The position numbers and the translations under genes are program-made. A model generated the notes under the pieces. The model saw only the letters and a program-made list of their open reading frames with translations, ran no database searches and was not told the DNA's origin. 64,000 bases of DNA from Acanthosoma haemorrhoidale (lineage: Eukaryota; Arthropoda; Insecta; Hemiptera; Acanthosomatidae): NCBI GenBank assembly GCA_930367205.1, contig OV884011.1, positions 168,961,226-169,025,225 of the forward strand, given 5' to 3'. Below, piece by piece: positions 1 to 14,099 of the stretch (position 1 is its first letter; each line of letters starts with the position of its first letter).

Positions 1-2569
1 GAATCTCTTAACCTTAACCTTCCAGGTTAGGTCACCTTTTTTATGAATTCCTAAAAAGATAGATTCCTTAAAAGATCTCAGTTTGAATTAGACTGGAATC
101 TAACCAAACAACAACAGGCCACCCTTCAATCTACTATACACAACCTTTCAACATTCAACAACATTCTATTGGTTGCTACCACACTTTGGTAGGAAGCCCT
201 TCCTGGTAAATGACGTCACCCTATGTAATCTTACACCATACACTTCGATCCAAGTATCGGTAGAGGGTCTGTCCTATGACTTGGAGGATTTGGGAGCTAT
301 CATGAACATTCACCGAAAACACGAAACCGTCTGAGGACTGTACTGACACGGTTTATATCAACATCCTCCGGCCTGCCTTGTCCCCAAAGCGCTATAAAAT
401 AATAATAAAAATTTTAAAAAATCACGACTGTTAAACCAAAATCATGAAACTGGTCGTATATGCGAGTATCGATGACCCTTATGATTGGCATGCCCTAAAA
501 CAAACAACCAAAAAAAACTATTGATAATGTTTGTGTTTGTACATCACAGCTACAGTTCAAAGGAAACAAAGATATTATTATGACAAGATTATGATATTTT
601 CATATAGCAGCTAAGTTAATAAATTCAATTCAAGGGGTTATGAAAAAAAAAAAAATGTTCATGTAACTGCAATTCGTTGATGGTGCTGCTCTGTGAGCTA
701 GCAAGTTATCATTTATTTGTAATATGTACGGGAAAAAACAAAACAAAAAAAAACCTTGACAAGTTAGTATCTTTGAAGCAATAAAGCTATAACTAACGTA
801 TCTGAATTTAAAATATACTAGTTTATTCTTGTGTCAACTACCTCACCAATTTTTTATTACTTAAAATAAGCTTTGTTTTTTTTTTTACTTAATGAATTCG
901 TAGACATAATGTTAAGAATCAATATCAAGAGATACTCTGCGTGATTGTCTGTAAATCGTTTTTTCAATAAATAAAATAATTTTATAATAGTTAAATAATA
1001 TTCACACGGTTGGTACTTATTAAAAAAGCAATTTTCGTACGCTTTGAGCGTCATAAAACTTTAAATATTTCAATCAACCTGTAGGCTAGAAATTGAGAAA
1101 TCTTTGTCAGATAGTGCCCGAATTTGTCCACATTTAGTTTCTCACACTGCCCTTTATTGTTTTTTTAACCTAAATATAATTGAGTTTAGATCGTTTGCAT
1201 GAGTTTTACGGCCCAATCGTAGAACAAACCTTTAGACGTACGCCCGAAAGACCTCTCCCATCTGGCTCAGTAATGATTTCCCATTCCTGAGAAGCCCTGA
1301 GAAGCTGTAAGATATTCTAATCAACTGGCAAGGAATGACAATGCAAAGTTAAGAATCACAAAAACAATCTGGAAAAAGGCTGGAAGTAAGAACACAATGG
1401 AGCCAAAAATAGGCACGTCGGAGGCTGACGGGCTCTAGGCTGGGGATTTAGCGACATTGTTATGCAAGGCACTGGTCTTGTTCTCACTGGATAACTTACA
1501 TTCTCAGATGTTTTTTAATAAAACGTTTTTTTCATTTTTCTTTCCTTGCGCGCTTCCAAAAACACTACATTTAAATTTAAACTTAACTTGACATTACACT
1601 TAAAAAAAACAAACCTAATACATATCAAATGATATTATGATTACTTAAGAACCAAGTCTAAAGGAGTAAATTTGTACGGGGCTGTAGAATGGGTACAGTA
1701 GACATAGTAAAAGTAAACAAATTTATGTTAGTTGTTATAATAATAGTAAATGTTATGGTTTAAAATGACTTTCGCAGTCGTTCACTTGGCCCAGTTCAAA
1801 GTAACGGTAGAATAACGTCATCCTACCACCATCCTATGGTACTTGCTCCCTTCCACTTGATCCTCAATTGATCGTTTGTGAACTGTAAATCATTACCACA
1901 CATTATTTTAGTCCGCGAATTTGCTTGCTTACCACTAGAAATTGCCTGATTTTATATTCTCCTTTGCATAAAAAATATTCTATGTTTTAAAAAATACTTA
2001 ATACTTACTTTTATGCGGGAAGGGGGGGGGGTTAATGTTGGATGTATTTCCCACCACGTTGGGCTGATATAAAAAGTGGTATTAAGAGATGGGAATTGTC
2101 TAAGGAAGGTTGATAAATCGGCGGTAGCCACTTATCCGAGATCATAGTTAAATGCTCTACTAAATAGTTCAACTTTTTAGAAAGCAATTTATTAATAAAA
2201 TATAAAAAAAGTACATTAGCGATATATACAACTTAAACGGGCATAATAACAGTACTAGTTTAGAAACTTGAGTGTCTATCCTCCTACTTAATAAAATATA
2301 AATAAACACAATTATGATGGGGGTGAGTGAATGTTTGATATTATATTCTATGGGTAAATTATAGAGACAAGTTTAAAGGATAGGCTTATCATATACTGAC
2401 AATAAAGATGACAGCATTATAACCTAGGGGTGGCTATGGCTAAATGATCAGGTGAGAAAGTTTGGCTTGTAAAGATAGTTTTATCCTATTCAGTACCTTT
2501 AAGACAGTAACATGGATTTTATATTAATATTTGTTATAATTATCATTAGCGGATAATTAGTCATAAAGC
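1..2569. other. AT-rich non-coding DNA
   Basis: Only short chance frames are seen. A G run lies near 2021-2031 and A runs near 640-655. No repeat shared with the rest of the window was noticed. Confidence 0.6.
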
Positions 2570-2705
2570 TCAGAACAGATCTCTGCGCCCTCTGTACGGA
2601 ACAGGCACATCCAAATACGAGCTTCACTCCGCAGCAGTCGTCGGCTATTATATAAGGGGTAGGCGCGAAGGTGGAACTGCAACGGTGAGCCCCATTTGGA
2701 CCCAT
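2570..2705 (-). other. GC-richer island with a TATA-like box
   Basis: This 135-base stretch is clearly richer in GC than its flanks. On the minus strand it contains CCCCTTATATAATAGCC. Three frames are partly open on the minus strand, none recognisable. It could be a promoter, an exon or a transposon piece. Confidence 0.2.
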
Positions 2706-3450
2706 TTTCTATTTTCAGAAAATGATCCATGAACAGTTCATTCATATTACCATGTAAATCAACTTAAACAATGTAGAAAATGTGTGTGCCTACATACAGA
2801 TATATAAATAGCGTAAAGTGCCTTTCTTGTAAATAGATTCATATTGTTGGACTGTGCATTCTGCAAAAAATTAATTTGTAATAAAAGAGTTACGGGAGGG
2901 GGAGTCACTTACTTATGGCGTGAACTTCCTTCGTGCTTTTGAGATGCTGCTTGAGGATATTGATCGTTACTTACACCGATCATCTAGGAAAACATCCATG
3001 TAAATATGTAACATAAAAATTTAGGAATTTTAGTTAACCATTATAATTAAAACCATATAGTAATGTATATTCATTTTTTTTTAAAGGAATGTACGTCCGT
3101 TGATCACCACGACAATTTATTTAAAATAGATTACTTTGGATATGAGGGAATTGGGCCATATACATATTGGATACATTAACTAATTGGTATGTGTGTAAGT
3201 ATCTAGAATACAATAAACCGTCAGTAATACAAACATAGTATTTTTTATCCCTTGTGCAGGAAGCATTCCATAGCAATGTAAATAAAGTAAGAGCTTAAAT
3301 ATAAAGTCAAATTTATTGTATGGCTCATATTTCTTAAAATAGGTAAGATGACAATCAATAGGTTTGTATGGTCTGACCCTGTATGTGAATAGTATGTGAC
3401 AAGTTTAGAAAAAGTGTTTATTTTAACTAGAAAAAACTTATACAAATACT

Positions 3451-3830
3451 AATAAAGGGCGTCCCAGAATTAACGCAAGATTTGAATTTGCCGCCATTTG
3501 TGCAGTAAAGTGCTGGCAACCCTAAAAAAAAAAAAACAATTTGACAGCTGACAGTATAGGGTTCGTGAAAATGGAGTGTTACACGATAGAACAACGTGTC
3601 TTTATTGCTGAACATCATCTCAAAAATAATGAAAGTTTGGCGGCCGCAGTTCGAAAATTGCATACGAAATATGGTCGGAATAGTGTTTTGACTTCATTAA
3701 CTGTGAAGAGATTAATTTAAATTTAATAAAAATTTAGGGTGACTGGATTAATTGGAGACACTGAACACACTGGTCGTCCTAAAACAAGCCGTTCAAATGT
3801 CAATAATCAGCAGTTTCAGCCTCAGGGATA
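3451..3830 (+). pseudogene. DUF4817-type transposase N-terminus
   Basis: The ATG at 3571 opens MECYTIEQRVFIAEHHLKNN, ESLAAAVRKLHTKYGRNSVL, TSLTVKRLI, then a stop at 3718. After a stop-bearing insertion of 12-15 bases the same frame resumes KFRVTGLIGDTEHTGRPKTS. This is the helix-turn-helix domain found at the start of a group of arthropod mariner/Tc1-related transposases (pattern YTxxQRVxIIxxYY...TVxRLVxKFxxTGSVxD...GRP). The catalytic domain is absent. A possible element end GGGCGTCCCAGAATTAACGC lies at 3457. Confidence 0.75.
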
Positions 3831-3839
3831 TAGCCGGGC

Positions 3840-4260
3840 TTGAGATGAGGTGTCAGTAGTTTGATAGAGTGAGTCTAGAAAAACTCTCGAGAAAGTTTCT
3901 TTTCCACTCTTGGCTTTGAAACTGTGTACCGGATGAAGAATCAGTTTCGAAGAAACCTATCGACTCCGGGTCTCATGGAGACATCACTCCCCTACAAATA
4001 TATCATGATGAGGCCGGAGTTACAAACCCAATTAATGCTGATGGGTCGCCAGAACCTTGGGTTTGGTTGGTTGGTGATGGCGGTGGTTCGCGCGTCTGGG
4101 TTCTCGATTAAGCTTTCCAGTGGCCCGTGAACGGAGGAGGTAAGGGGGGATGACAGATTAAGCCATGATACAGCCCCGGGGTGTTTAATTAACCTATGTC
4201 TATTTACCCCTGGTAACACCTGCTCGAATTAATCATGGAGCCCGGCTAGCGTTAACTAGT
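3840..4260. other. Moderately GC-rich block of unknown origin
   Basis: It is richer in GC than its flanks and ends near CCCGGCTAGCGTTAACTAG. Short overlapping frames on both strands carry no recognised motif. It directly follows the transposase fragment at 3451-3830 and may belong to it. Confidence 0.3.
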
Positions 4261-6189
4261 AAATTCATAAATTCATGTTACAAGCAACATAGAAAATTAC
4301 GAATAGCATAAGGGAGGTTGGATTAAATACCATGGATGGCACAGTCCAAGAGCTGAGGCATTAAAAATTTATTCAAATAATAATAAATTATAATTGTTTA
4401 TTCAAGGAAAACTATAATCAGCGCTAATAGATCAATGGGACATATTGTGGTCAATGTACTCACTCATACCATATTTAAACCACAATCACTCTTACAAGCA
4501 TAGCATACTCGTATATATGTTTTGAAGTCAGTACATAACCAATTAAAATACATCTATTGTATAAATTTAGTACCAAGACTTTTTGTAATTTTATGTCTAC
4601 ACAAGTATAACTCACATTACATCCACCATATCCTTTCGCATTGATATGTTTGATCGCACTTTCTTTGCTATTATTTTGACTGTATTGGCTTCTGTCTTGT
4701 TTGGAATTTCATTTACAATTCAGTGCAGTTGATGTTGCTTCTTGCACATCTTTAAAATGTATCCCAGATTCCTTAAAGGCGGATATTTTGCTCAATTTGT
4801 GGACTTGTTTAATATTTATTTATTCTTTCTTTAACATATCAATTCAACGTTGAATAATGTGTTGTGAAATATTGATTAATTAATTTTAAGACTTATTAAC
4901 GATAAATATAAATATTAGTTAAAGCTATACTTCATAACAGGTACGGGACAACAATGGTCGTTAAAAATATAATATCAAAACACTTAAAGGTATATTCCAT
5001 AACAGCTTGAAATATGCTGATTGGGCGTAGTTTAAACCATAATAAGGGAAAGAATTTAAAAACAACTAGTTTGAGATCTTACAATAACAATATTTATGAA
5101 CCTTTCATATCACGTCCCATTTATTTTGTTGCTGTGTATTTCAAAAAGTAAACTTTTGAGCACGTAAATTATAAAAAAAATTTTAGTCGGTAGATATAAA
5201 AACAAAATTTCGCGTAGTAATGAAAAAAAAATTATTAAAACTGTTACTAAATTACAAACGCCTTCTGAATGCAAACAAAAACACGTCTACTAAATGTATG
5301 TATGTCCATATTTCCATATCTCTGCACGTTTTCGAAAACGTATTCTATCTGTAACATTTCAAGTTCAAAATAACCATCCGAGAAATTCAACTAAACGATT
5401 ATTTCGTAGTTCTTTATGCGGTGTAGAATTACCGCAATTATCAGATTGCGTCTGATGGGGTCGGTTTGTTGAAAGGAAGGTTTGTATCGCTCCCAGTTAA
5501 GTCAGGATGTAATTGCAGCAGCGGTAAGGTTGACGATCAAATGAAGGGTCCAGGATTCAGTTTGCGAGAGATTAGACCATATCTCCGTAGTCTGCAGTAT
5601 TTTATTCTAGACCCCACTGAATAAATTAATTAGAGGTGCTTAAGCAGTTTCTGAATTCTTAAAAAAAAAAAAAACCTTCCCAGGGTCTCAGCCTTAGGGT
5701 TGTTATTGAGATTCCTACACTGTAGCCGCTTGATCTTCTTGATAATTAACAAAGTTATTCATTATGAATTCTTCGATGGTCCCTCCCTATCTGAAAGTCA
5801 TGTAGAAGTAACTCTTTTTTAATTAACCGAGGGCTGCCTTCTTGTTTAATCCTTAACTTTTTAACATTCTTCCTCTTGAGTGTTCGGCAAGAAATCACAG
5901 GACTGCGTATAAAGTAAAAATTTGCCTAAAATAAAATCAGTGATTGTTATAGCTTTTGGGGTGTACATTGTGGAAAAATAATGAAAGCCAATACATGACC
6001 TATAGTTTTGTAACAAATGATACAACTAATGTTGAAAAAGTTACAATGTACGGTATGCAATTGGTTACACAACCGTTATTTCTACTTATTCATTGGTTAT
6101 TAAGTGGGTGTAAATTAAAACTTTCATACCTGACAATTTAAAGGTAAGTTATATTTTACCTGGTCAACACCTTTTTTTTTTGTTCCATA
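4261..6189. other. AT-rich non-coding DNA
   Basis: No recognisable gene. Short A and T runs only (for example near 5660-5675). Confidence 0.6.
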
Positions 6190-6715
6190 TCCCCTTGTTA
6201 CAAATTTATATAGGTCCAAAGTATAGATTCTACAAACGAATCTATTTACAAATACTTCATTGTATCTCCTGTAGCTTGGCTACATTTTATACAAACTCTA
6301 GTATACAAAATAGTGATCTACATTGTACAAAAGTGCAATGATGTACATTATACTTTAATGTTATTAAAAGTTATTTATTAAAAGTGATGGGATTCACCTT
6401 ATTTATCATAAACTTAAAACTTGCATCTAACAATAAAAACTTAAACTAAATCTTAACCTAATTTTCCCCTACAGTCTACTGCCATCGATGTGGAAGGTTG
6501 GTGGGGTTATAGTGTTAAACACTGGGTTTGTGAGGTGCTGCAACGAGTCAAAACACTTGATGTGTCTCCGGCGGATGAACTCACCCACCGACGGCACATC
6601 AAGCAACGTGTGCAGGTCGGCGTTCTTTAACCTCTCGAGACAGGTACGTCTGACCACTTTTCTCATGATCCCATTCTGGAATTATTGGAGGCTTTTAGCT
6701 GTACTGTAATTCAAG
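6190..6715 (-). mobile_element. Second Jockey-like family, RT tail and 3' UTR
   Basis: Minus strand 6715-6470 codes for IMRKVVRRTCLERLKNADLH, PSVGEFIRRRHIKCFDSLQH and LTNPVFNTITPP, the C-terminal tail of a Jockey-type RT. The 3' UTR carries GTGATGGGATTCACCTTA and the CTGTAGCTTGGCTACATTTT block, read on the + strand. This family differs from the NPPRRLK family. Confidence 0.82.
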
Positions 6716-6719
6716 TAAG

Positions 6720-7890
6720 TATATAGCGGTCAACACAAAGCTCTCTTTGTTGCCTAATGCTTTACTTATACGTTTTCTGCGAGACTGAGACACTCATGAT
6801 GAGAAAGAATACTATAAACACAAATAATAGCTGATGTGAGAGACATTAGAGCGTGGAGTCAAAAACAGAAAGAAGAAAAGTCCTGAAAAGTTATAAGAGG
6901 CCTGCCAACAAAACAATTCGTCAGAGTACCGCCACAAGAGTTAAAATGTTTTAAATATATTTTTTACCAGATTCCTGCTTCATCTGATACATAGAAGTTG
7001 AATTTCAACTAGGGATATATTGAACTTGTTTGAACCAGCTTTCTTGAGAGCAGTAGCAGACCGAACTGAAAGTCTCTTGTAGCAGCTGCTATAACATAGC
7101 TATGTTGAAAAAATCAAGATCATGAGCATAAAAGTTCACTGTTTTCATTCAGATGTTGACTACTTTCCCGGAAATTTGTATGAACACAGCTAGGATCAGG
7201 CTTAAAGGCAGCAAGGCATATAGAAAATTGGAAAGATCCATCAAGGATGATGAATTGTTAATATATAGTGGAATATTGCTGGACGTTGAAAAGGGATGAT
7301 ACTTGAAAAGTTTGCACCAGAAAAAGGAAAGGGAAAGTACTAATCAGAGAAACAGGATTTAAGGTATTTAAGGATAAATATTTTCCATTTCATTCAGATC
7401 CAGGTTCAAAGTATCTATATCACCAGAAGGACCTAGCTCATTATCGCTCATGAGTCACAATCAAGGAAAAGCTTCAAAGCCGGCCGTATATGAACTTTTA
7501 AAGCAAAAAAGTATTTTTTCCCTTTTATTTCTGTCATATTTTTTTTCTAGTTTCATGCTGATATAAACTGGTATAAGAGTCGGTCCAAAAATAAATATCA
7601 ATGTTATCACTTAATTATTATTTTTAGGGAGTTTCTAGAGGAAAAATTGAATAAATTATCAATTCGTCAAAATGAAATGAATCATTAAACTGGAAGAATA
7701 AATTATTTTCCTATCAGTATTCATATTTCAACAGAGGTTAATCGAATATGGTGACATAAAAATGTTATGTTTAGAGACCGGATTTCTTAGCAATTTATCA
7801 AGAAGCTAATATACAAATTTATTTTGGTCAAAATTGGACATTTTGGACTTTTTTAGCTAAATTGCAAAATTGATCTAATTTCATTTTAAA
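6720..7890. other. AT-rich DNA, no recognised feature
   Basis: Nothing recognised. It may include the decayed 5' part of the hAT-like element at 7896. Confidence 0.5.
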
Positions 7891-7895
7891 TCAAA

Positions 7896-8240
7896 ATGTC
7901 CTTTTCAGTACTAATCATGAAACACTTCCAGAACAAAATTCTTCTGTTAGTGTCATATGCAGCGGCTTACATGATCAACTTGGTGCTCAAAACCTTTTAC
8001 CTAAATATTATCCACGTCACGTGCTTAGCTCATGGATTGAATCCAGTGTTTGAGAAAGTACCTGAAATTTTCCCGGAAAAAACTAGTTCACAAAATGGAA
8101 AAAAAAGTTTTCCTCAAATCTCCATCTCGTGTAGTGATGTGAAGATGCGTTAACATCTGTACTTCCGACGGAACCTGTTTTAACACGATGGTGAAAGTGG
8201 TTAAATGCACCAATTTACGCAGACAATTTTAAAAAAAATA
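7896..8240 (+). pseudogene. hAT-like (DUF659-type) transposase remnant
   Basis: It reads SYAAAYMINLVLKTFYLNII then HVTCLAHGLNPVFEKVPEIF. After frame changes, EPVLTRW and LNAPIYADNF follow at about 8165-8230. The blocks DAAxYM...LKxFYPNLLHVTCLAHGLHRV and PVLTRWGTWLNAAxYYADNF are familiar from widespread arthropod hAT-like transposons. Stops separate the pieces. Ends of the element were not found. Confidence 0.65.
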
Positions 8241-11050
8241 AGAAATTCATGAACGAATTAGAAGAAAATGGGACTCAATCTACCACAAAAGTAAAAACCA
8301 GCTAACATTTCTTAAATCCCACCGAGCCACGGTATCAAATGGTCTCTCACATGGTAGGGAATCGAGAAATATCAACTTGAATTCACTGATTGTAATTCTT
8401 TTCAAAACTGGAAACTGTTGGAGAGTGCCAAGAGAAAAAATAGAAAACGACAAAGGAATAATTTTGTGTGAAAATTTTGACTCCGTGGTTCAAAAAAACG
8501 TTGGGTACATTCGCTTAAAACAATTTAAGAACTGAATTAACGGAAAAAAGATTGAAGATTAAGCCATTCATACGAAACTTTCTGTAATCGCCTGTGACAA
8601 AAATGTCCTTCAAATTCGGTAGATGTGGAACATCCCTTTTCAATAATAAAAACATCTTACGTGGCAGACAAAATAATTTGGTGAAAAAAAATTTGAATGT
8701 ACAACATCGTACTTTTTCATTAAAGTGTTAAAAATTTACTTTTTCTAACATTGTATGTATATATTTTTAAATATTTTGCACATAATACTTTATATTTAAT
8801 TTTAAAAAAGTAAATAATTTTTTTTCTTTCATCACGTATTATTTATTTATTACAACAAAAAAAAATAGTTTTTTTTCGAATAATCTCCGATTCAAACAAG
8901 GTTAGGTAGCCATTCCCAGTATTAATATTATAAATTAAACAAAAAATATGATTTTTGCATATGTTAGGTGTTATATACAGGATTTTTCACATTTTGGGTG
9001 TTTAACTGCTCGATTTTGCACATTTTGAGTTGTTTACTGCATGAAAATCAGGTCTCTAGTTATGTTATTCATAAATCCACTATCCTAGTGTGTTTAGGAT
9101 TTATATTTCACCAGAAATAATTGTTAAATATAAATAACGAGGAAATACTACATTATTATCACTGATTGCTCATTTAACTCATACATTTAATGGGATCTGT
9201 TTTGTTTGAGATTTTATAGAGTTTCAAGTTGTAAAATGGTTTTTTTACAGCCTCGCAAGGTTGTTTTTTTTTTTTTTTTTTTTTTTTTAATTAGTACACC
9301 TAAATAAAAACATAACCAAACATGATACAAATGTAGTGCTTAGATTCTTCACAAAAATTAAACATTTCTAAACAATAAATGTATCTTGATACTCTAAGAC
9401 ATTAACCTGATAAGCAGGGAAGCAGCAAATAGCTCGTATGTCCTTAATAAACAATTGGATTTAATCCCAAAATGAACTTGAGCAAACCCACTGACAAAAA
9501 CTTTAATTTAATTTTTAATTTTATTGCAATAAAATAACAGCAATAATTATTATTTTATCAATTACGATTTGACTATCCGTGGGATTTTCTATTGTTAGCG
9601 AGCGCTATCCTGAAATAGTTTCTAGTTCGTTAATAAAAGTCGAACGCGTAGTTGTCCTTTGAAAGCCAGGGCCCCTTTGTAGGTTAAATTAAGTTTCCAA
9701 TCGATTTGATTTTCCTTGCAGACTAAGATGGAACAAAGAAATGCCACTGAGCACACTGACATCAAGTACGTCATAGTTCGTTATATTTCATGAATTAGAT
9801 GGAAAGTTTGGGTTATTTGAAGGTCGCAAACTTTCTATGAAAAAACACCAATCCACTGCTATATAAAATAGTTGGTTCAAAAACCAGCAGCCTCTTTATG
9901 TTTTTCAACAACTATGAACTAAATTATTTTTGTTTTATCACAGTAAACTTAATAAAGAGTGGTGCAACGATGTCAGAAAAACTTATGGTACTGCAGGGGA
10001 GTTTGTTGAATACTTATTATGATAAAAAATTATGAAAAAACTACTATACTACTATAACTAAATGTATTATATTTATGCACTCCTTCAAATGCATCTGTGA
10101 ATGGCAGGAAGAGGAGAAATTAGTATTTCAATTATTTTTTATTATTTATTTTGTACATGCTATAATAAAGAGGTTATGAAATTTGAAAAAAACAACTACT
10201 TGTATTTAATTAAAAAATATTCAATACTTAATTTTCTACTGTCTATTTTTTTTAACAAGTAGAAAGTTGGCAAAAAATATTTATTGAACTCGGCTAAAAA
10301 CACATTATAATACGCGAGTTCTAATGTTGGCTTCCGATAACAATTTTTTTTAATATTATATATGTATAATGTTATGTAAAGTATGTATAATATACAACTT
10401 CAACATATGTCTTGATAAAAATTAGCTTAAGGTCCGAGTGAAGCAGATTATTCAATTGATACAGGACAAAGTTTTTTTAAGTTTAAAGAAATGTTATTGA
10501 TTGAATGTAAATAATGTAATAAAGATAAGTTTTGTTGGCTGTTTAAAAATATAAATTAGGGATAAAACTCAAATGTTTGAATGCATACCCTCTTCCTCGG
10601 GTTTGGTGAATATAGGAAGGGGGGGTTCCAGTTCAGGCAGGATAGGGGGTCTAACCCATAATTAAAAGTGGACAATTGATTAGTAAAATAGTTTTAATCA
10701 AATTTTATTTTATTATTAGATACTACCTGAACTTAATATATCCAGTGGGGCAAAAACTTATTTCCCCCGTAATATTTGATCTCGGAAAATTGGCTAAAAT
10801 CTCACGTGTAATGCCTTGGAAATGATGATTAGACATGCCCCGTGGCTCCGCTTCCTCGAGACCCCCTAAACTCAAATATTTACAAGGAGTTAGCACCCTT
10901 GCATTTTTTTTTTTTAATTTGAACTCTCATTGTGCGGCGTGCCACATGTTATATTTACATTTTTTTCCTCATTACAGACTTGATTATAAATGATAGTCTG
11001 TGCTAACAGACAAATGGTACCTTGGCGTGAAGCTGAGAATTATTATATGA
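8241..11050. other. AT-rich DNA with a long T run
   Basis: 8241-8640 may hold further decayed hAT-like coding sequence. A T run of about 24 lies near 9264-9288. No other feature was recognised. Confidence 0.5.
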
Positions 11051-11055
11051 GGGAA

Positions 11056-11286
11056 TTAGACACAAGGCAACAATACAGAGGGCCGGAAGTGGAAAAGTTT
11101 TGGCAAAAGTAGGGCAAAGTTAAGATCGTTTTGGGCATTCTTGGAGATCCTGTCCAGAGAAGCAACCAGCTTATTCAGCATCTCAGTAACTTTCTTAATG
11201 CGATCTGTAACTCTAGTAAAGAAAGATACGGTGTACATTTCGTAATTTTTATGTGAAATCTGATTTAAGTATTTTAAAAAACTCAA
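11056..11286 (-). other. Unrecognised open frame with coiled-coil-like segment
   Basis: The minus strand reads FFTRVTDRIKKVTEMLNKLV then ASLDRISKNAQNDLNFALLL. The heptad-like spacing is unusual for random AT-rich DNA, but the opposite strand is nearly as open. It could be a transposon or exon fragment. No family recognised. Confidence 0.2.
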
Positions 11287-11899
11287 TTAAGCTTTAAAAT
11301 ACATATTGATAAAACCTGAAAACATACGAAATGTTTTACCTCAATCTGTATTATCAACGATGATATAACTCGCCAGCTTTCAATAACAGCAACAAAATCC
11401 TTTAAATAAAGCAGAAATATTCTTTAAAAGTAAAATTTACTGCTTTATGTTTGCGCAGATTAGGGAAAAGTAGAGTCCTGAGCAAAAGCCCTGTAATCTA
11501 TAAAATATAAAAAAAGAAAACTCCTGAAAATCCTTTGTAGATCAGTTGATGCGATGGTACAATGATTCCTGTAGAGGGCATACCAACATGGTGAGAGGTG
11601 TGGGAGGAGGACGACTACAGTGAAGATGAAGAGCTAGAAGATACTATGCCCAGAATGGGGCTCGGGAGAGCCACAGGTTAAGACGAGATAACCCCAGAAA
11701 TGATTACATATGCTTGGAAGAAAAAGGAAACGATATCATTCCATTCCCACTTTATCTTACTTCAAGCCAGAAAAAACAATTCAATAGGAAGGGTTATGTC
11801 CATCATTGTTCCTACATTTGAAAAAGGCCATAAGAGGTTCCGTGAAAATCATAGGAGAATATCAGTTTGAGAAACTCCTGCTTTGACGGAAAAGTAGTT

Positions 11900-12690
11900 A
11901 CATCGAACTTAGAAATAATGGTTAGATAGGTAGAATCGAAGAATTAGAGATGTGCGGGGTAAAATAGATTTCAGTTTGAGATGCACGCCGGGGTGCCGGA
12001 CTACAGGCCAGTCTGAGCTACATCCAGAAATGCACCAGTGCAAAGAATGCTTTCTACGGATGAGAAAATGTTATCTACAACATGAATATACTACATAAAT
12101 TAAATTAAGGAGGAAGGAAGTGCAGAAACCGTAAAACAGTAAGGCTTTGGGCAGGAAAATTTCAGTTTTTTGTAATATCTTCTTCCTAGTAAATTTTTGT
12201 TTCGTGGATGTCTTAAATCAGCTCTTAACACTACAAAAAAAATCATAACTTTAAATCTTAAATCCTAATCCCCTAGATCAGTCATTACACTGCGCCACTC
12301 ATCCCTACATTCCTCTTCGGAGACTAAAGCGGCAGTGGCCTCGTGACATGCTATAAATAAGTCCTGGCAATGGGCAGTTTCTCCAATCATATCCTGAGCG
12401 TCTGTGGCTCTCGCACTCTTGGTCAGCCTTCACTAGGTCGTAACCGTTGACGCGGATGATGGAGTAGCGAGGGAGACTTCCCAAGACTCCACTTCCTCAT
12501 TTACATGTGAGGGAGGTACAACAAGGTACAAGGTAAAAGTGGATTTGGGAGGTCGCTGAGCTGTTTGTAAAGACTGTATGAAGGAGCGAGTGAATGAAGA
12601 ACTGTAAATATGGTATGAATCAGAACATTCATCACAATTACTTATTGCCCTACAAGGCAGATTGTTATTTTATCCCAATCAAAAAGTTCA
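11900..12690 (+). mobile_element. Non-autonomous Jockey-derived element (5' segment + 3' tail)
   Basis: 11930-12062 (GAGATGCACGCCGGGGTGCC; CATCCAGAAATGCACCAG) and 12263-12690 (the Jockey 3' tail with CTTATTGCC and GGCAGATTG) occur in the same order and spacing, reverse complemented, at 22798-23640. The two parts are joined by a shared spacer including TTGTAATATCTTCTT. The RT-coding middle is absent. This suggests a short deletion derivative that was itself copied. Confidence 0.7.
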
Positions 12691-12704
12691 TTGTTGTATT
12701 TAAA

Positions 12705-12906
12705 AAAATAACCTTGGGGTCCACTTCGCCGATAACAAGCTCATCGTTAAGGAGATCAAAGAACGAATCCAGCGGGTAGACTCTATGACTGTACTGGTGA
12801 GGCTTGATAAAGAAGAGGGAAGTTTAAAGACAAATAGAAAAGCTTTTACAAAAGTACTTATCTTCCCATCCTTACCTACTCGAGGGAATCCTACGTTTAA
12901 CATTTA
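12705..12906 (+). other. Unrecognised open frame after a LINE tail
   Basis: The + strand reads NLGVHFADNKLIVKEIKERI, QRVDSMTVLVRLDKEEGSLK and TNRKAFTKVLIFPSLPTRGN to a stop at about 12906, with no ATG. It follows the non-autonomous LINE at 12690. Composition looks protein-like, and it may be a fragment of another transposon. Both strands are open. Confidence 0.25.
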
Positions 12907-13729
12907 ATCATAAAAGCATAGTTTCTGACACAGATCTCTTTTTAAAACTAAAGGAAAAGTAATCAAATTTCCATCTAAATTAATTAGTTAGTTTTAAAAT
13001 TAACATTATTTCTATTTAGCAAATTAAATCATTGTGCTGATTAACAATATGTAATTTTTATTTTGTTTTTGTTTTCAAAATAAAATAGCAAAAAGTCATA
13101 AGAACTGTACATCATGTGTCATTAACATCACGTTCGAAAGTGTAAGTCTATTAAAGAGCCGTTATAAAATATATTAATTTTGAAAAAAAAACTAAAACTA
13201 TAAACTTTTTTAGTAACATTCTCTTATGCGAATAGAGCCTAAAGTAACCTGCAATTGCATAAATTCATTAAAACGGCCATAAAAGGTCTATTCGCAAATG
13301 CTAAAAATAAAGGAAGTTCATGAAAAAGATTACTTAATAAAATTAAATGCAAAGGGTCCACTGAAATCAATTAAGTAAGTAATTTTTTACTATACGAAGT
13401 TGAATATAAAATTAAAGATCTCAATGTATTGGAGCGTTAGCGAAGCATTCTTAAAAAAATTACTGAATCTGTCAACAACCGTAACAAATCTCTTAATTGT
13501 GTAATGCATCACACAAAATTCAATGCAAAACATTAAAACCGATAAATATAGTGACAAGTTGTCGCTGTGAAGGGGATCCGTACGGAGCAAGTGTGAAGAC
13601 CCTGAGCTTAGGTGGGGTTTTGGCGTACTTTTCTCCAGTGCTATTTCATATTGTGTCACCAAGTGAGACTACGAAATTTTTGTCGTTTGATATATAGGGA
13701 AACTATGTGGACAACTTGAGTGTCAGCCA

Positions 13730-13890
13730 CCAGTGGACTCTCACCACTGTACCGTAACAATCAACCTCCACCGAGGATTCCCACACTCCTTACTCCTCTC
13801 ACACCACCTTCAAGCAGGTCCTCCTAGTACAAGGATCCGATCACCCTAAATATTTTAAATTTCTCCCTTTTTAAAAAATTTTAAAATGTT
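13730..13890 (+). repeat. Second copy of the SINE-like block
   Basis: It shares CCCACACTCCTTACTCC-like sequence, CAGGTCCTCCTAGTA, AAGGATCCGATCACC and an A/T-rich tail with 23153-23298. The tail here is TTTTTAAAAAATTTTAAAA rather than a clean A run. Confidence 0.45.
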
Positions 13891-14099
13891 TCTTGAACTA
13901 ACACCATTTTAATTAAGATGTCAAACCTAATTAGTACCATGTAATATTACTCCGGCGGTCATTAAGCTAATGGACGTACAGACAAAAGAAGTGAAGTAGA
14001 AAAAGTTTACTGGAGCTTTCAGAGTTCATTTTCTACCATCAGTCGTGGCTCGTTTGCCAGCTATCCGAAAAGAAAAGAAAATTAAAAGTAGTCACGCTG

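Noticed and set aside
1..40. CTTAACCTTAACC at the left edge as telomeric repeat
   Set aside because: The arthropod telomere unit is TTAGG/CCTAA. Only two imperfect units are present.
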